Source: Labrys okinawensis
GTDB lineage: Bacteria > Pseudomonadota > Alphaproteobacteria > Rhizobiales > Labraceae
Length of the DNA: 64,000 bases
Direction of reading: 5' to 3'
Assembly (NCBI RefSeq): GCF_002982075.1
Contig: NZ_PUEJ01000001.1
Coordinates: 731,706-795,705, forward strand
The notes below the pieces were generated by a model. The model saw only the letters and a list, made by a program, of their open reading frames with translations, ran no database searches and had not been told where the DNA came from. Made by a program: the position numbers and the translations under genes. Below, piece after piece: positions 52,243 to 60,557 of the stretch; positions within the stretch are counted from its first letter, which is position 1, and each line of letters opens with the position of its first letter.

Positions 52243-52677
52243 ATGACCGACGAGACCCCAAACGTCCAATCCAACCACGCGGCCGCCCGACGTTTCGTCG
52301 GGACCTGGCGGCTCCTCTCGATCTACAACAGCCCGCTACAGCCCGATCGCGGCGACAAGCCGACCGGACTGCTGTTCTACGACGGCAAGGGCAACATGGC
52401 CGTGCAGATCGCACCGAGCCGGCCGCGCCGACCTTTCGTCGACCGGCATGTGCCGACAGCCGAGGAGGCCCATGACGCCATACTCGGTTACACCGCCTAT
52501 TTCGGCACCTTCAGCGTCGACGCCGGCAAGGGGACCGTCACCCATCATCGCCACGGCAACATCAGCCCGGGCGCGACCGGCGATTTCGTGCGCCGTTTCA
52601 AATTCCTCGCCGAGGACCGCATGGCGCTGATGCCGATCGAGAACGATGTCAGCCTGACCTGGGAACGCGTTGGCTAG
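52243..52677 (+). CDS. Lipocalin-like domain protein
   Basis: The product has 144 aa from MTDETPNVQSNHAA, with a perfect AGGAGG 6 bases before the start. It matches the lipocalin_5-type pattern: RRFVGTWRLLSIYN, TGLLFYDGKGNMAVQIAP and YFGTFSVDAGKGTVTHH. No signal peptide. Such small beta-barrels may bind or isomerise hydrophobic intermediates. In catabolic operons for lactones and terpenes they are common companions, without defined roles. Confidence 0.82.
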   Translation: MTDETPNVQSNHAAARRFVGTWRLLSIYNSPLQPDRGDKPTGLLFYDGKGNMAVQIAPSRPRRPFVDRHVPTAEEAHDAILGYTAYFGTFSVDAGKGTVTHHRHGNISPGATGDFVRRFKFLAEDRMALMPIENDVSLTWERVG

Positions 52678-52706
52678 AGACTCGAAGACTTCCAAGGAGG
52701 CGAACT

Positions 52707-53609
52707 ATGACCGGCAGATACAATGACCGCATGATCGGCGATGTCCGTCTGACGCGGATCGAGGAGAGTTGCACTCCCCTCTTTCATCCCAAGAACTGGT
52801 ATGCCGACTACAATGAGGAGGAACTGGCGCCAGTCCTGAAAGCGCTGCCGCCCGGCTGCCACGACCCGTCGACCGGCTTCCTGACCATCAGCATCCACAG
52901 CTGGGTCGTGCGCCAGAACGGGCGCACCATCCTGATCGACACCTGCGTCGGCAACCACAAGAATAGACCGAGCTGGGGTGTGTTCGATCAGCTGAACACT
53001 GACTATCTCGACCGACTTCGAGCAGCGGGTGTCGAGCCCGAGGAGGTCGACATGGTGATGTGCACCCATCTGCACGTGGACCATGTCGGCTGGAACACAC
53101 GCCTGGAGAACGGGCGCTGGGTGCCCACCTTCCCGAACGCGAAATATGTGATGTCGCGTGCCGATCTCGCCTATTTCGAGAAGGCCGCGGCAATTGAGGA
53201 CAAGGACGTGGCGGAAGTGAACCGCCAGGCCTGGTTCGACAGCGTGTTGCCGGTGATCGAGGCTGGCCAGGTGCTCACGGTGGAGGGCATCGAGGAACTC
53301 GGTCCTGGCCTGATGCTGCGGCCGGCGCCGGGCCACTCGCCGGGCCAGATGCGGCTCGACGTGAACTCCCGCGGCCAGCGTGCCTGCCTGTGCGGCGACG
53401 TGATGCATCATCCCCTGCAGGTACCACTCTGGCGTTGGCGCACCTTCGTCTGCGCGGATCCGGAGAAGGCGGTGGAAACGCGTCGGGAGATACTCGAGCA
53501 CTGCGCCGAGCAGGACATCATCGTGATGCCCGCCCACTTCGCCCCTCCCTATGGCGGCCACATCAAGGCCCGGGGCGACGAATTCAGCATTCTATTCGAT
53601 CGAATGTGA
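52707..53609 (+). CDS. Metallo-beta-lactamase-fold hydrolase (lactonase-like)
   Basis: The protein has 300 aa. The metal motif is CTHLHVDHVGW (HxHxDH, about residue 116), with further ligands in APGHSPGQ (His about 211) and Asp in LCGDVMHH (about 232), and a His in MPAHFAPPYGG. This is the AHL-lactonase/YtnP type of MBL fold with two metals. It starts 30 bases after the lipocalin-like gene with AAGGAGG. Lactone ring opening fits the inferred pathway, though other ester substrates are possible. Confidence 0.9.
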   Translation: MTGRYNDRMIGDVRLTRIEESCTPLFHPKNWYADYNEEELAPVLKALPPGCHDPSTGFLTISIHSWVVRQNGRTILIDTCVGNHKNRPSWGVFDQLNTDYLDRLRAAGVEPEEVDMVMCTHLHVDHVGWNTRLENGRWVPTFPNAKYVMSRADLAYFEKAAAIEDKDVAEVNRQAWFDSVLPVIEAGQVLTVEGIEELGPGLMLRPAPGHSPGQMRLDVNSRGQRACLCGDVMHHPLQVPLWRWRTFVCADPEKAVETRREILEHCAEQDIIVMPAHFAPPYGGHIKARGDEFSILFDRM

Positions 53610-53728
53610 CGATGCTTAGTCAAGACGCGCGCCACGACTTGGCCGGCGGACTTTGAATAATTCTACAAATATAAACTGGAATGCAGAAGTAAAATGAAAA
53701 TATAACTTCCAATATCAGGGAAACGTCT

Positions 53729-55045
53729 ATGCCAAAATCTTCCATGCGCAAGATCGCCGCAGCGAGCTTTGCCGGCGCGGTAATGGAATGGTATGATTTC
53801 TATGTTTTCGGTACCGCCTCAGCCCTCGTGTTTGGCAGGCTCTTCTTTCCAAGCACCGACCCACTGACGGCGATGACCGCCTCCTTCGCGACCTTCGGCG
53901 TCGGCTTTCTGGCCCGGCCCCTCGGAGGAATCGTTTTCGGCCATATCGGCGACAAGATCGGACGCAAGGCCAGCCTTCTCGCGACACTGATCATCGTCGG
54001 CCTGGGTACCTTCCTGATCGGCCTCCTACCGGTGTATGAGACGGCGGGCTTCTGGGCGCCGGTGATGCTGGTCGTGCTGCGTCTCCTGCAGGGATTCGGC
54101 GTGGGCGGTGAATATGGTGGCGCCGCCCTGATGACGATCGAGCATGCGCCGATGGAAAAGCGCGGCTTCTGGGGCAGCGTCCCACAGTCGGCGGCCTCCG
54201 GCGGCATCCTGCTGGCAACGGCCGTGTTCGCCCTTGTGACCCTGCTGCCGCAAGAGGAGCTCCTGAGCTGGGGCTGGCGTATCCCCTTCCTCATCAGCGC
54301 GATCATGCTGGTGATCGGCCTGTTCATCCGGCTCCAGATCGAGGAAACGCCTGAATTCAAGCGCAGCCAGGAGCGCGCGGACAGACCCAAGGTGCCGTTG
54401 TTCTCGCTTGTCCGGCAGCATCCGCGCAATCTCGTCCTCGCGATCGGCTCTCGTGTGGCTGAAAATGTTTCCGCCAACATCATCAATACCTTCGCCCTGG
54501 GATATCTGACTTCCAGCCTCATGGTCGATCGCTCGGTTCCACTAACGGGCATGATACTCGCCTCCGGTCTCGGTTTTATCGCCTGCCCGATATTCGGCTG
54601 GCTTTCCGATCGCGTTGGCCACCGGGTCCTCTATCTTTGCGGGGCCGGGTTCCTGATGCTGGCCGCCTTTCCGTTCTTCATGTTGTTGGAGACGAAATCA
54701 ACCGCACTGATCATACTTGCGATCGTGGTCGTCCTTACCTTCGGCGCAGTGCTGATGTTCTCGGTACAGGCGACATTCTTCAGCGAGTTGTTTGAACCTG
54801 GCGTACGCTATACGGGCCTGTCGATGGCTGCGCAGCTCTCGGCGGTGGTCGGCGGGTTCACGCCGCTGATCGCTTCACGGCTTCTGGCAGCAGGCAATGG
54901 CACACCCTGGTACGTCGCCGCCTACATGGCCGCGATCGCCCTGCTGAGTTTGGTGTGCGCGGCCATGACCTCCGCCAGAGAGCACCAGCCGGACCCGGGA
55001 CCGGCATCGATCGCGGCCGTAGGCGCTGGCGAAGCCACCGAATAG
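53729..55045 (+). CDS. MFS transporter, metabolite:H+ symporter (MHS) family
   Basis: The protein has 438 aa with twelve membrane segments. MHS signatures are FAGAVMEWYDFYVFG at the N-terminus, then GFLARPLGGIVFGHIGDKIGRK between helices 2 and 3, and LQGFGVGGEYGGAAL. Relatives import shikimate, ketoglutarate, proline or similar small acids by proton symport. It would bring the substrate of the surrounding catabolic genes into the cell. The 119 bases upstream are AT-rich and likely contain its promoter. Confidence 0.92.
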   Translation: MPKSSMRKIAAASFAGAVMEWYDFYVFGTASALVFGRLFFPSTDPLTAMTASFATFGVGFLARPLGGIVFGHIGDKIGRKASLLATLIIVGLGTFLIGLLPVYETAGFWAPVMLVVLRLLQGFGVGGEYGGAALMTIEHAPMEKRGFWGSVPQSAASGGILLATAVFALVTLLPQEELLSWGWRIPFLISAIMLVIGLFIRLQIEETPEFKRSQERADRPKVPLFSLVRQHPRNLVLAIGSRVAENVSANIINTFALGYLTSSLMVDRSVPLTGMILASGLGFIACPIFGWLSDRVGHRVLYLCGAGFLMLAAFPFFMLLETKSTALIILAIVVVLTFGAVLMFSVQATFFSELFEPGVRYTGLSMAAQLSAVVGGFTPLIASRLLAAGNGTPWYVAAYMAAIALLSLVCAAMTSAREHQPDPGPASIAAVGAGEATE

Positions 55046-55117
55046 GTGGTGTTCCGCCGGGGCGGCGTCGACAGACATTTTCGGGAAAAAGCTCCCACCT
55101 TCTGAAGGTTATCTGCC

Positions 55118-55915
55118 ATGTCTTCTCACGATTCTGCGTCTTCGGACGGGCGTCTTGTGGACTTCGGCCTATCCGGGCGCACGGCGGTTGTGACCGGCGC
55201 CTCTTCCGGGCTGGGGCGGCATTTTGCAGCCGTTCTGGCTCGGGCCGGGGCCAAGGTTATCATTGGCGCGCGCCGGCTTGAAAAATTGGAGGAGGTTCGG
55301 GAGGAAATTGCCGCTCTTGGCGCGGATGTGGGTGTGGTGCAGGTGGATGTCGCCGACCCTGCGTCTGTAGAGCAGGCTTTCCGCGACATATCGGCGGCCG
55401 GCGGCCTCGATATTCTCGTCAACAATGCCGGCGTGACGGTAACCAAGCCGGCATTGGACGTCACGGAACAGGAATGGGACCAGGTCCTCGATACCAATCT
55501 CAAAGGCGCTTTCCTGATGAGTCAGGCGGCCGCGCATGCGATGAAGGGACAGGGTCGCGCCGGCGCCATCGTCAACATCGCTTCCATTCTTGGGCAACGG
55601 GTCGCCGGCCAACTCGTCGCCTACACGGCCTCCAAGGCAGCGCTCATCCAGATGAGCAAGGCTCTGGCGCTCGAATTCGCCCGTTTCGGCATCCGCGTGA
55701 ACGCACTATGCCCCGGCTATGTCGAGACCGATCTCAATCACGGCTTCTTTGCGAGCGAGGCCGGTCAGGCCCTGGTGCGCAGGATACCCCAACGCCGTCT
55801 CGGTCGGCTCGAGGAGCTTGACGGGCCCTTGCTTCTTCTGTGCTCGGACGCCGGCTCCTACATCACCGGCGCGGCACTGGCGGTCGACGGCGGCCATCTG
55901 GTTTCATCCCTGTAG
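55118..55915 (+). CDS. SDR oxidoreductase of the ACAD/kinase operon
   Basis: The protein has 265 aa from MSSHDSASSDGRLV with GAAGG upstream. TGASSGLG (about 27), NNAGVT, Ser in NIASILG and YTASK (about 170), then PGYVETDLN. It leads a three-gene operon with an acyl-CoA dehydrogenase and an APH-type kinase. In the Pseudomonas putida lva operon the SDR LvaD reduces 4-oxovaleryl-CoA to 4-hydroxyvaleryl-CoA, and an equivalent role is inferred here. Confidence 0.9.
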   Translation: MSSHDSASSDGRLVDFGLSGRTAVVTGASSGLGRHFAAVLARAGAKVIIGARRLEKLEEVREEIAALGADVGVVQVDVADPASVEQAFRDISAAGGLDILVNNAGVTVTKPALDVTEQEWDQVLDTNLKGAFLMSQAAAHAMKGQGRAGAIVNIASILGQRVAGQLVAYTASKAALIQMSKALALEFARFGIRVNALCPGYVETDLNHGFFASEAGQALVRRIPQRRLGRLEELDGPLLLLCSDAGSYITGAALAVDGGHLVSSL

Positions 55916-55926
55916 GAGCGCGAGGT

Positions 55927-57141
55927 ATGGATTTTCACATTTCGCCGATCGTCGAAGATTATCGTCGGCGCATCGATGCCTTCGTGGCACGCGAGCTGAT
56001 CCCTCTGGAGGCCGATCCCGCCTCCTATGATCGCCATGAGAATATCGATCTCGGTCTGCTTGCCACCCTGCGTGCCCGCGCCATGGCCGAAGGGTTGTGG
56101 TGTCTGCAGCTCAAGCCCGAGAACGGCGGCGCCGGTCTCAGCCGCGTCGGCATGGCGGTCTGTTACGAAGCGATGAACTACTCGATCTTCGGACCGGTCG
56201 TGTTCAACTCCGCCGCCCCAGATGACGGCAATATGATGGTGCTGGAGGCTGTCGGCACCCCGGCGCAGCGCGAAAAATGGCTAAAGCCGATCGTACGCGG
56301 CGAAGTGCGTTCCGCCTTCGCCATGACGGAACCACATCCCGGCGGCGGATCCGATCCGACCATGATCCGAACCACGGCCGAAAGACGCGGCGATACCTAT
56401 GTCGTACATGGGCATAAATGGTTCATCACCGGCGGTGAGGAAGCCAGCCATTTCATCTTGATGGCCCGCACTTCGGATGACGAGCGCCACGGGCTGACGG
56501 CCTTCATGTTTCATAGGGATCAGCCGGGCTGGAACATTGCGCGCCGTATCCCGATCATGGGGCCGGAGGAACATGGCGGCCACTGCGAGCTCACCTTCGA
56601 AGGGCTGGAGATTCCAGCCGAAAATATCCTGCTTGGCGAAGGGCAAGGGCTGAAGGTCGCTCAGATCCGCCTCGGCGTGGCGCGCCTGACCCATTGCATG
56701 CGCTGGCTGGGGCTGGCGGAGCGATGTGTCGCAATCGCGCGCGAATACGCCGCCGAGCGGCAGGGCTTCGGCATCAGGCTGGCGGATCGCGAGAGCGTCC
56801 AGCTCATGTTGGGCGCTTTGGCGATGAACATTGAAATAGGGCGGCTCCTCGTCATGAAGGCAGCCTGGGAACTCGACCAAGGCGGCTTTGCCCGCAAAGA
56901 GGTTTCCATGGCGAAGGTTCAAGTCGCCAATACGCTCCACCAGGCAGCCGATATCGCCATTCAGATCAACGGAGCGCGCGGCTATTCCAAGGACACCTTG
57001 CTCGAATGGATCTACCGCTATGCCAGGCAAGCGCGCTTGGTCGATGGAGCGGACGAAGTGCACCGCATGGTGCTCAACCGCTGGCTGGAGACGGAAGGGC
57101 GCAACTTTTGGCAATGGCCGGTGGCGGAGTTGGCGTCATGA
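55927..57141 (+). CDS. Acyl-CoA dehydrogenase (ACAD10/11/LvaC-like context)
   Basis: The product has 404 aa from MDFHISPIVEDYRRR, 11 bases after the SDR stop with GCGAGG. Full ACAD fold: N-terminal helical domain, FAMTEPHPGGGSDPTMIRT (beta-domain entry, FAD and substrate contacts), then RLGVARLTHCMRWLGLAERC and QINGARGYSKDTLLEWIYRYAR. The coupled downstream APH kinase is the same pairing found in mammalian ACAD10/ACAD11 and bacterial LvaA/LvaC, where the ACAD eliminates phosphate from a 4-phosphoacyl-CoA. Ordinary alpha-beta dehydrogenation remains possible. Confidence 0.92.
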   Translation: MDFHISPIVEDYRRRIDAFVARELIPLEADPASYDRHENIDLGLLATLRARAMAEGLWCLQLKPENGGAGLSRVGMAVCYEAMNYSIFGPVVFNSAAPDDGNMMVLEAVGTPAQREKWLKPIVRGEVRSAFAMTEPHPGGGSDPTMIRTTAERRGDTYVVHGHKWFITGGEEASHFILMARTSDDERHGLTAFMFHRDQPGWNIARRIPIMGPEEHGGHCELTFEGLEIPAENILLGEGQGLKVAQIRLGVARLTHCMRWLGLAERCVAIAREYAAERQGFGIRLADRESVQLMLGALAMNIEIGRLLVMKAAWELDQGGFARKEVSMAKVQVANTLHQAADIAIQINGARGYSKDTLLEWIYRYARQARLVDGADEVHRMVLNRWLETEGRNFWQWPVAELAS

Positions 57142-58157
57142 GCGAACGAGACTGCGATTTCGATCCCGCCCGACTGGATGCGTTCCTGCGAACGGCACTT
57201 CCGGATGCTTCCGGATCCATCAGAATAGAACGGATATCGGGCGGCCAATCCAATCCGACCTTCTTTGTAACCTATGACAACCAGCGGCTGGTGGTCAGAA
57301 AGCAGCCTTCCGGCGAGTTGCTGCCCTCCGCCCATGCCATCGATCGCGAATACCGGGTGATGCGCGCTTTGGCAAAAACATCCGTCCCCGTGCCGGACAT
57401 GGTCTGTTACTGCGACGAGCGCGAGATAATCGGCACTCCCTTCTATGTGATGCGGCGCCTGGAGGGACAGGTATTCCACAATACGGCCCTCCCCTCCGTG
57501 GCACGCGAGCAGCGCCGTCCGATGTATCGCTCTCTCGCCGAGACGCTGGCCAAGTTGCACAACATTGATCCGGCTGCCGCCGGACTCGGCGATTACGGCA
57601 AAATCGGCAATTATTTCGTCCGCCAGATCGCGCGCTGGACCAAGCAATGGGAATTGTCGCAAACGCATGAGGACGACAACATCAAGCGCCTGATCGACTG
57701 GCTGCCCGATCATATCCCGGCCAGCGATACAACGGCCATCGCGCATGGCGACTATCGGATCGGCAATGTGCTGTTCCATCCCGACGAGCCGAGGATCGTC
57801 GGAGTATTGGATTGGGAATTGTCGACGCTCGGTCATCCCCTGGCCGATCTTGCCCATAGCTGCATCGCCTGGCATTCTGAGCCGGAAGAATATGGCGGCA
57901 TGCTCGGTCTCGATCTCGCGGCGGAAGGCCTGCCTGAACAGGCGGCATACGAAGCCGATTATTATGCTTCCGTCGGACATGGTCTGCGCATGACCAGCTT
58001 TCACATGGCCTTCGCCCTATTCCGTTTCGCCGTGATCTTCGAAGGCATCGCCGCTCGCGCCAGGGCCGGCAATGCGTCCGATGGGGACGCCGCGCGAACC
58101 GGCCAGCTCTCTGCCCGCTTCGCCCGGCGTGCAGTCGACGTGCTCGACCGAGGGTAG
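57138..58157 (+). CDS. APH-family phosphotransferase (4-hydroxyacyl-CoA-kinase-like)
   Basis: The protein has 339 aa, start overlapping the ACAD stop (ATGA). Kinase-like motifs: GGQSNPTFFV (nucleotide loop), VVRKQPSGELLPSAHAIDREYRVM (Lys and Glu), IAHGDYRIGNVLFHP (catalytic Asp, about 212) and VLDWELSTLGHPLADLA (metal Asp, about 233). It belongs to the ACAD10/LvaA branch of aminoglycoside-phosphotransferase-like enzymes rather than to antibiotic resistance, judging by operon context. It would phosphorylate the hydroxyl of a 4-hydroxyacyl-CoA. Confidence 0.9.
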   Translation: MSERDCDFDPARLDAFLRTALPDASGSIRIERISGGQSNPTFFVTYDNQRLVVRKQPSGELLPSAHAIDREYRVMRALAKTSVPVPDMVCYCDEREIIGTPFYVMRRLEGQVFHNTALPSVAREQRRPMYRSLAETLAKLHNIDPAAAGLGDYGKIGNYFVRQIARWTKQWELSQTHEDDNIKRLIDWLPDHIPASDTTAIAHGDYRIGNVLFHPDEPRIVGVLDWELSTLGHPLADLAHSCIAWHSEPEEYGGMLGLDLAAEGLPEQAAYEADYYASVGHGLRMTSFHMAFALFRFAVIFEGIAARARAGNASDGDAARTGQLSARFARRAVDVLDRG

Positions 58158-58453
58158 GACGGTAGTGCGATTTGGCCGAGCCCGAGAAACCGGATCCTGC
58201 CCCCGAGGTATGACGCATCCCGGCGGCGCGGCGCCGGACACGTCATACGCAATGTCCCCGCCCACGCCGGCAGCAAGACAAGCGTTGCTGCCCCTCGATT
58301 ACCCAGCTTCCACCCCGCTGGGCGCAGACGCCGCAAATGATGAAGGGAGCGTCCAACGGGCCCACTGCACGAGGCCGGAAACCATCGTTCTTTCGATCGA
58401 TGATCCTCTCGCAAGCTGACGAAACATACCGGTTCGGGCCGCGAGGCCTCAAA
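58158..58453. other. Gene-free interval between convergent genes
   Basis: About 300 bases between the kinase gene and the convergent 153-aa gene. Frames on both strands lack ribosome sites and domain signals. No strong hairpin seen. Confidence 0.5.
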
Positions 58454-58915
58454 CTACACCGCGTCGTGGGACACGATCGTCACTGCCCGTTGCTTGGCGT
58501 TTCTTCGGTCCAGGACTGCAAGACCGGCCGGCGTCAAGGCCGCACTGCCGCCCCCGCGAATGACGCGTCTCGCAACCAGTCCCCTACGATGCAATGACGC
58601 CAGGAGGCGAGAAGGGTTAAGGCTCGCTTCCAGTTCCTGCGGCACCTGGCGCTCATTCTTGCGTCCGACTCGCGACCGGTGTGACGTATTTCTCGTCATG
58701 CCGTCATCGGGTGGCATTTCATGGCCGCGCGAGAGTCGATTTCCCGCCTCTTCCTCTCGACTGCGCGGTGCTCGTTCGTACAAATCCGGCGCGAGCTTGT
58801 AAGCACGCCGAAGTATCGCCGATACGCAGAAATATCTGCCCGGATAGTGCCCCTGCTCCATCAGGGCGAGCGCCCTGAGAAACAGCAATTGCCTTGAGCC
58901 CAAGCCGACATCCAT
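58454..58915 (-). CDS. Protein of unknown function with winged-helix-like C-terminus
   Basis: The protein has 153 aa, MDVGLGSRQLLFLRALALMEQGHYPGRYF at the start. Residues 95-145 (LNPSRLLASLHRRGLVARRV, then ALTPAGLAVLDRR) resemble the DNA-binding wing of MarR/PadR-like regulators. The N-terminal segment is a helix pair (VSAILRRAYKLAP). A role in DNA binding is possible but weakly supported. It borders an AT-rich interval that opens the capsule-related segment. Confidence 0.6.
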   Translation of the reverse strand: MDVGLGSRQLLFLRALALMEQGHYPGRYFCVSAILRRAYKLAPDLYERAPRSREEEAGNRLSRGHEMPPDDGMTRNTSHRSRVGRKNERQVPQELEASLNPSRLLASLHRRGLVARRVIRGGGSAALTPAGLAVLDRRNAKQRAVTIVSHDAV

Positions 58916-59210
58916 CGCATAACCCCAACATTGTGGTATTTGCTCGCCAATTAAGATTATAAATACAATATAATATTACCGAGATTTAAGTATAAAATAA
59001 AAATTTTAATAGAAATTTCTCAGTATACACATATTATTTCATATATTGAATGACGATTTTCAATTCGGCATTTCGGATAATTTTTGTTTACGCATTTCTA
59101 AAAAATAAACATTTTAGCGAAGCAATGAGCTGCGCTCATGAACCCGTGCGGCGCCATGATCCCATGTGATAATCGAAAGCGGAATGATATCCGGGCTCGA
59201 GACATTAGCG
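58916..59210. other. AT-rich gene-free interval
   Basis: Nearly 300 bases of strongly AT-rich sequence (runs such as TATAAAATAAAAATTTTAAT) unlike the GC-rich rest. No gene, terminator or known element recognised. Marks a change of base composition at the border of the capsule-related genes. Confidence 0.6.
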
Positions 59211-60356
59211 TCACGACCGCTCCATAGAAGATGTCCATTCCCGCCAGATAGCGAACAGGAGCGCCATTAGTACGGGCCCAAGGAATAACCCCAGGAATCC
59301 CATTGTTTTAATGCCCCCGACCAGGCCGAAGAACGTAGGGAGGAAAGGCAATTCTATCGGTCCTCCTACCAGCTTGGGACGAATGGTCTTGTCCACCACG
59401 AACAACTCGATAGACCCCCAAGACAGAAGAGCCACGCCAGCAACGGGTGAGCCACTCACCGTCAGGTAGATTGATACCAAGGTAAAACATAGAGGCGCGC
59501 CGCCTGGTATCAGGGCCATGATGCCGGTGATGACACCCAAAGTGGCAGGTGACGGCGCCCCCGCGAACCAATAAGCCACCCCCAGGACGATACCTTCACC
59601 GAAGGCGATCAAGGTCATTCCTGTAACCGTTGATGCTATAGTTGCTGGAATAACGCGCGAGACCCTCTTCCATCGCTGAGGGAAAAGGTGATGACCAATT
59701 GTTTCGACCTTCGCTACCAGCCGATCTCCATCACGATAGAGGAATAGGAGCGCAATCATCATGAAGAGGATATTGAGGGCAAATCCGAATATGCCAGCAC
59801 CTGCCGCCAATACACCTCGATAAACATTGCCAATGTTGTCCCCGCTCAAAAGCTGAACAACCTCACCAATGCCGCCGGGATGGCCGAGATAGCGGTTCCA
59901 TTGCTCTTCAATCCAAGCGCCGGCGAATGGAACGGTCCGCAGCTGGACAGGCGCTGCTGCGCCATCTCTGTTGATTTGCATCAACCAAGCATAACTGTCC
60001 CTGATTTCGTTCGACGCGTAACTCCCGGCCAAAACAATCGGCACGATCAGAAACGCCAGAATGAGGATTATCGCAAAAGCCGCGGAAAGTGTATCTCGCC
60101 CTCCCAGTGCAGCGCGTAGCTTGCGATAAATGGGCCAGCTTGCAAAGGCGATCACCAGAGCCGCGAGAACTGGAACCAAGAATCCGTGAAAAAAATAAAT
60201 CGCGGCTGCCAGCACAAGAAGGAGCAGTCCGCGTGCCAGGATCGCCGGGGATATCAGAGGATGAGGAGATGCTGCAGCAAGCTCTCCCGAACTACACCTC
60301 GTCTGCGGTGATGCATGATCTATTTCTTTGGAAACACTGTTCTTCGACACATCCAT
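59211..60356 (-). CDS. AI-2E family transporter (TqsA/PerM-like)
   Basis: The product has 381 aa from MDVSKNSVSKEIDH. In-frame sequence further upstream lacks a ribosome site. About seven to eight membrane helices (AILARGLLLLVLAAAIYFF, LNILFMMIALLFLYRDGD, GVITGIMALIPGGAPL and others) with the family feature PxLVGGPIELPFLPTFFGLVGGIKTMGFLGLFLGP at the C-terminus. Relatives export autoinducer-2 or act as Na+/H+ antiporters, so the real cargo is open. Downstream of the KpsS-like gene on the same strand. Confidence 0.88.
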   Translation of the reverse strand: MDVSKNSVSKEIDHASPQTRCSSGELAAASPHPLISPAILARGLLLLVLAAAIYFFHGFLVPVLAALVIAFASWPIYRKLRAALGGRDTLSAAFAIILILAFLIVPIVLAGSYASNEIRDSYAWLMQINRDGAAAPVQLRTVPFAGAWIEEQWNRYLGHPGGIGEVVQLLSGDNIGNVYRGVLAAGAGIFGFALNILFMMIALLFLYRDGDRLVAKVETIGHHLFPQRWKRVSRVIPATIASTVTGMTLIAFGEGIVLGVAYWFAGAPSPATLGVITGIMALIPGGAPLCFTLVSIYLTVSGSPVAGVALLSWGSIELFVVDKTIRPKLVGGPIELPFLPTFFGLVGGIKTMGFLGLFLGPVLMALLFAIWREWTSSMERS

Positions 60357-60557
60357 TCTCTGTTCATGGGAAGTGCATTTGCAATGGAAGCCATTGCACG
60401 CATCAAAAAATATCATCCTCGAGATTCATGGCAGATTGCATTGCCACCACGCGTTCCATGCGCCCGTCTGGGAGAACCGAGAGGAGTACTGTGCTGCAAT
60501 TCGACAGAGGTTGTGGCGTGGCCTCGAAACCTCGCAAGCCGTCCACAAACCCCACGA

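Noticed and set aside
57138..58157. Aminoglycoside resistance kinase
   Set aside because: Kinase fold fits, but coupling to an acyl-CoA dehydrogenase points to the ACAD10/LvaA-type branch.
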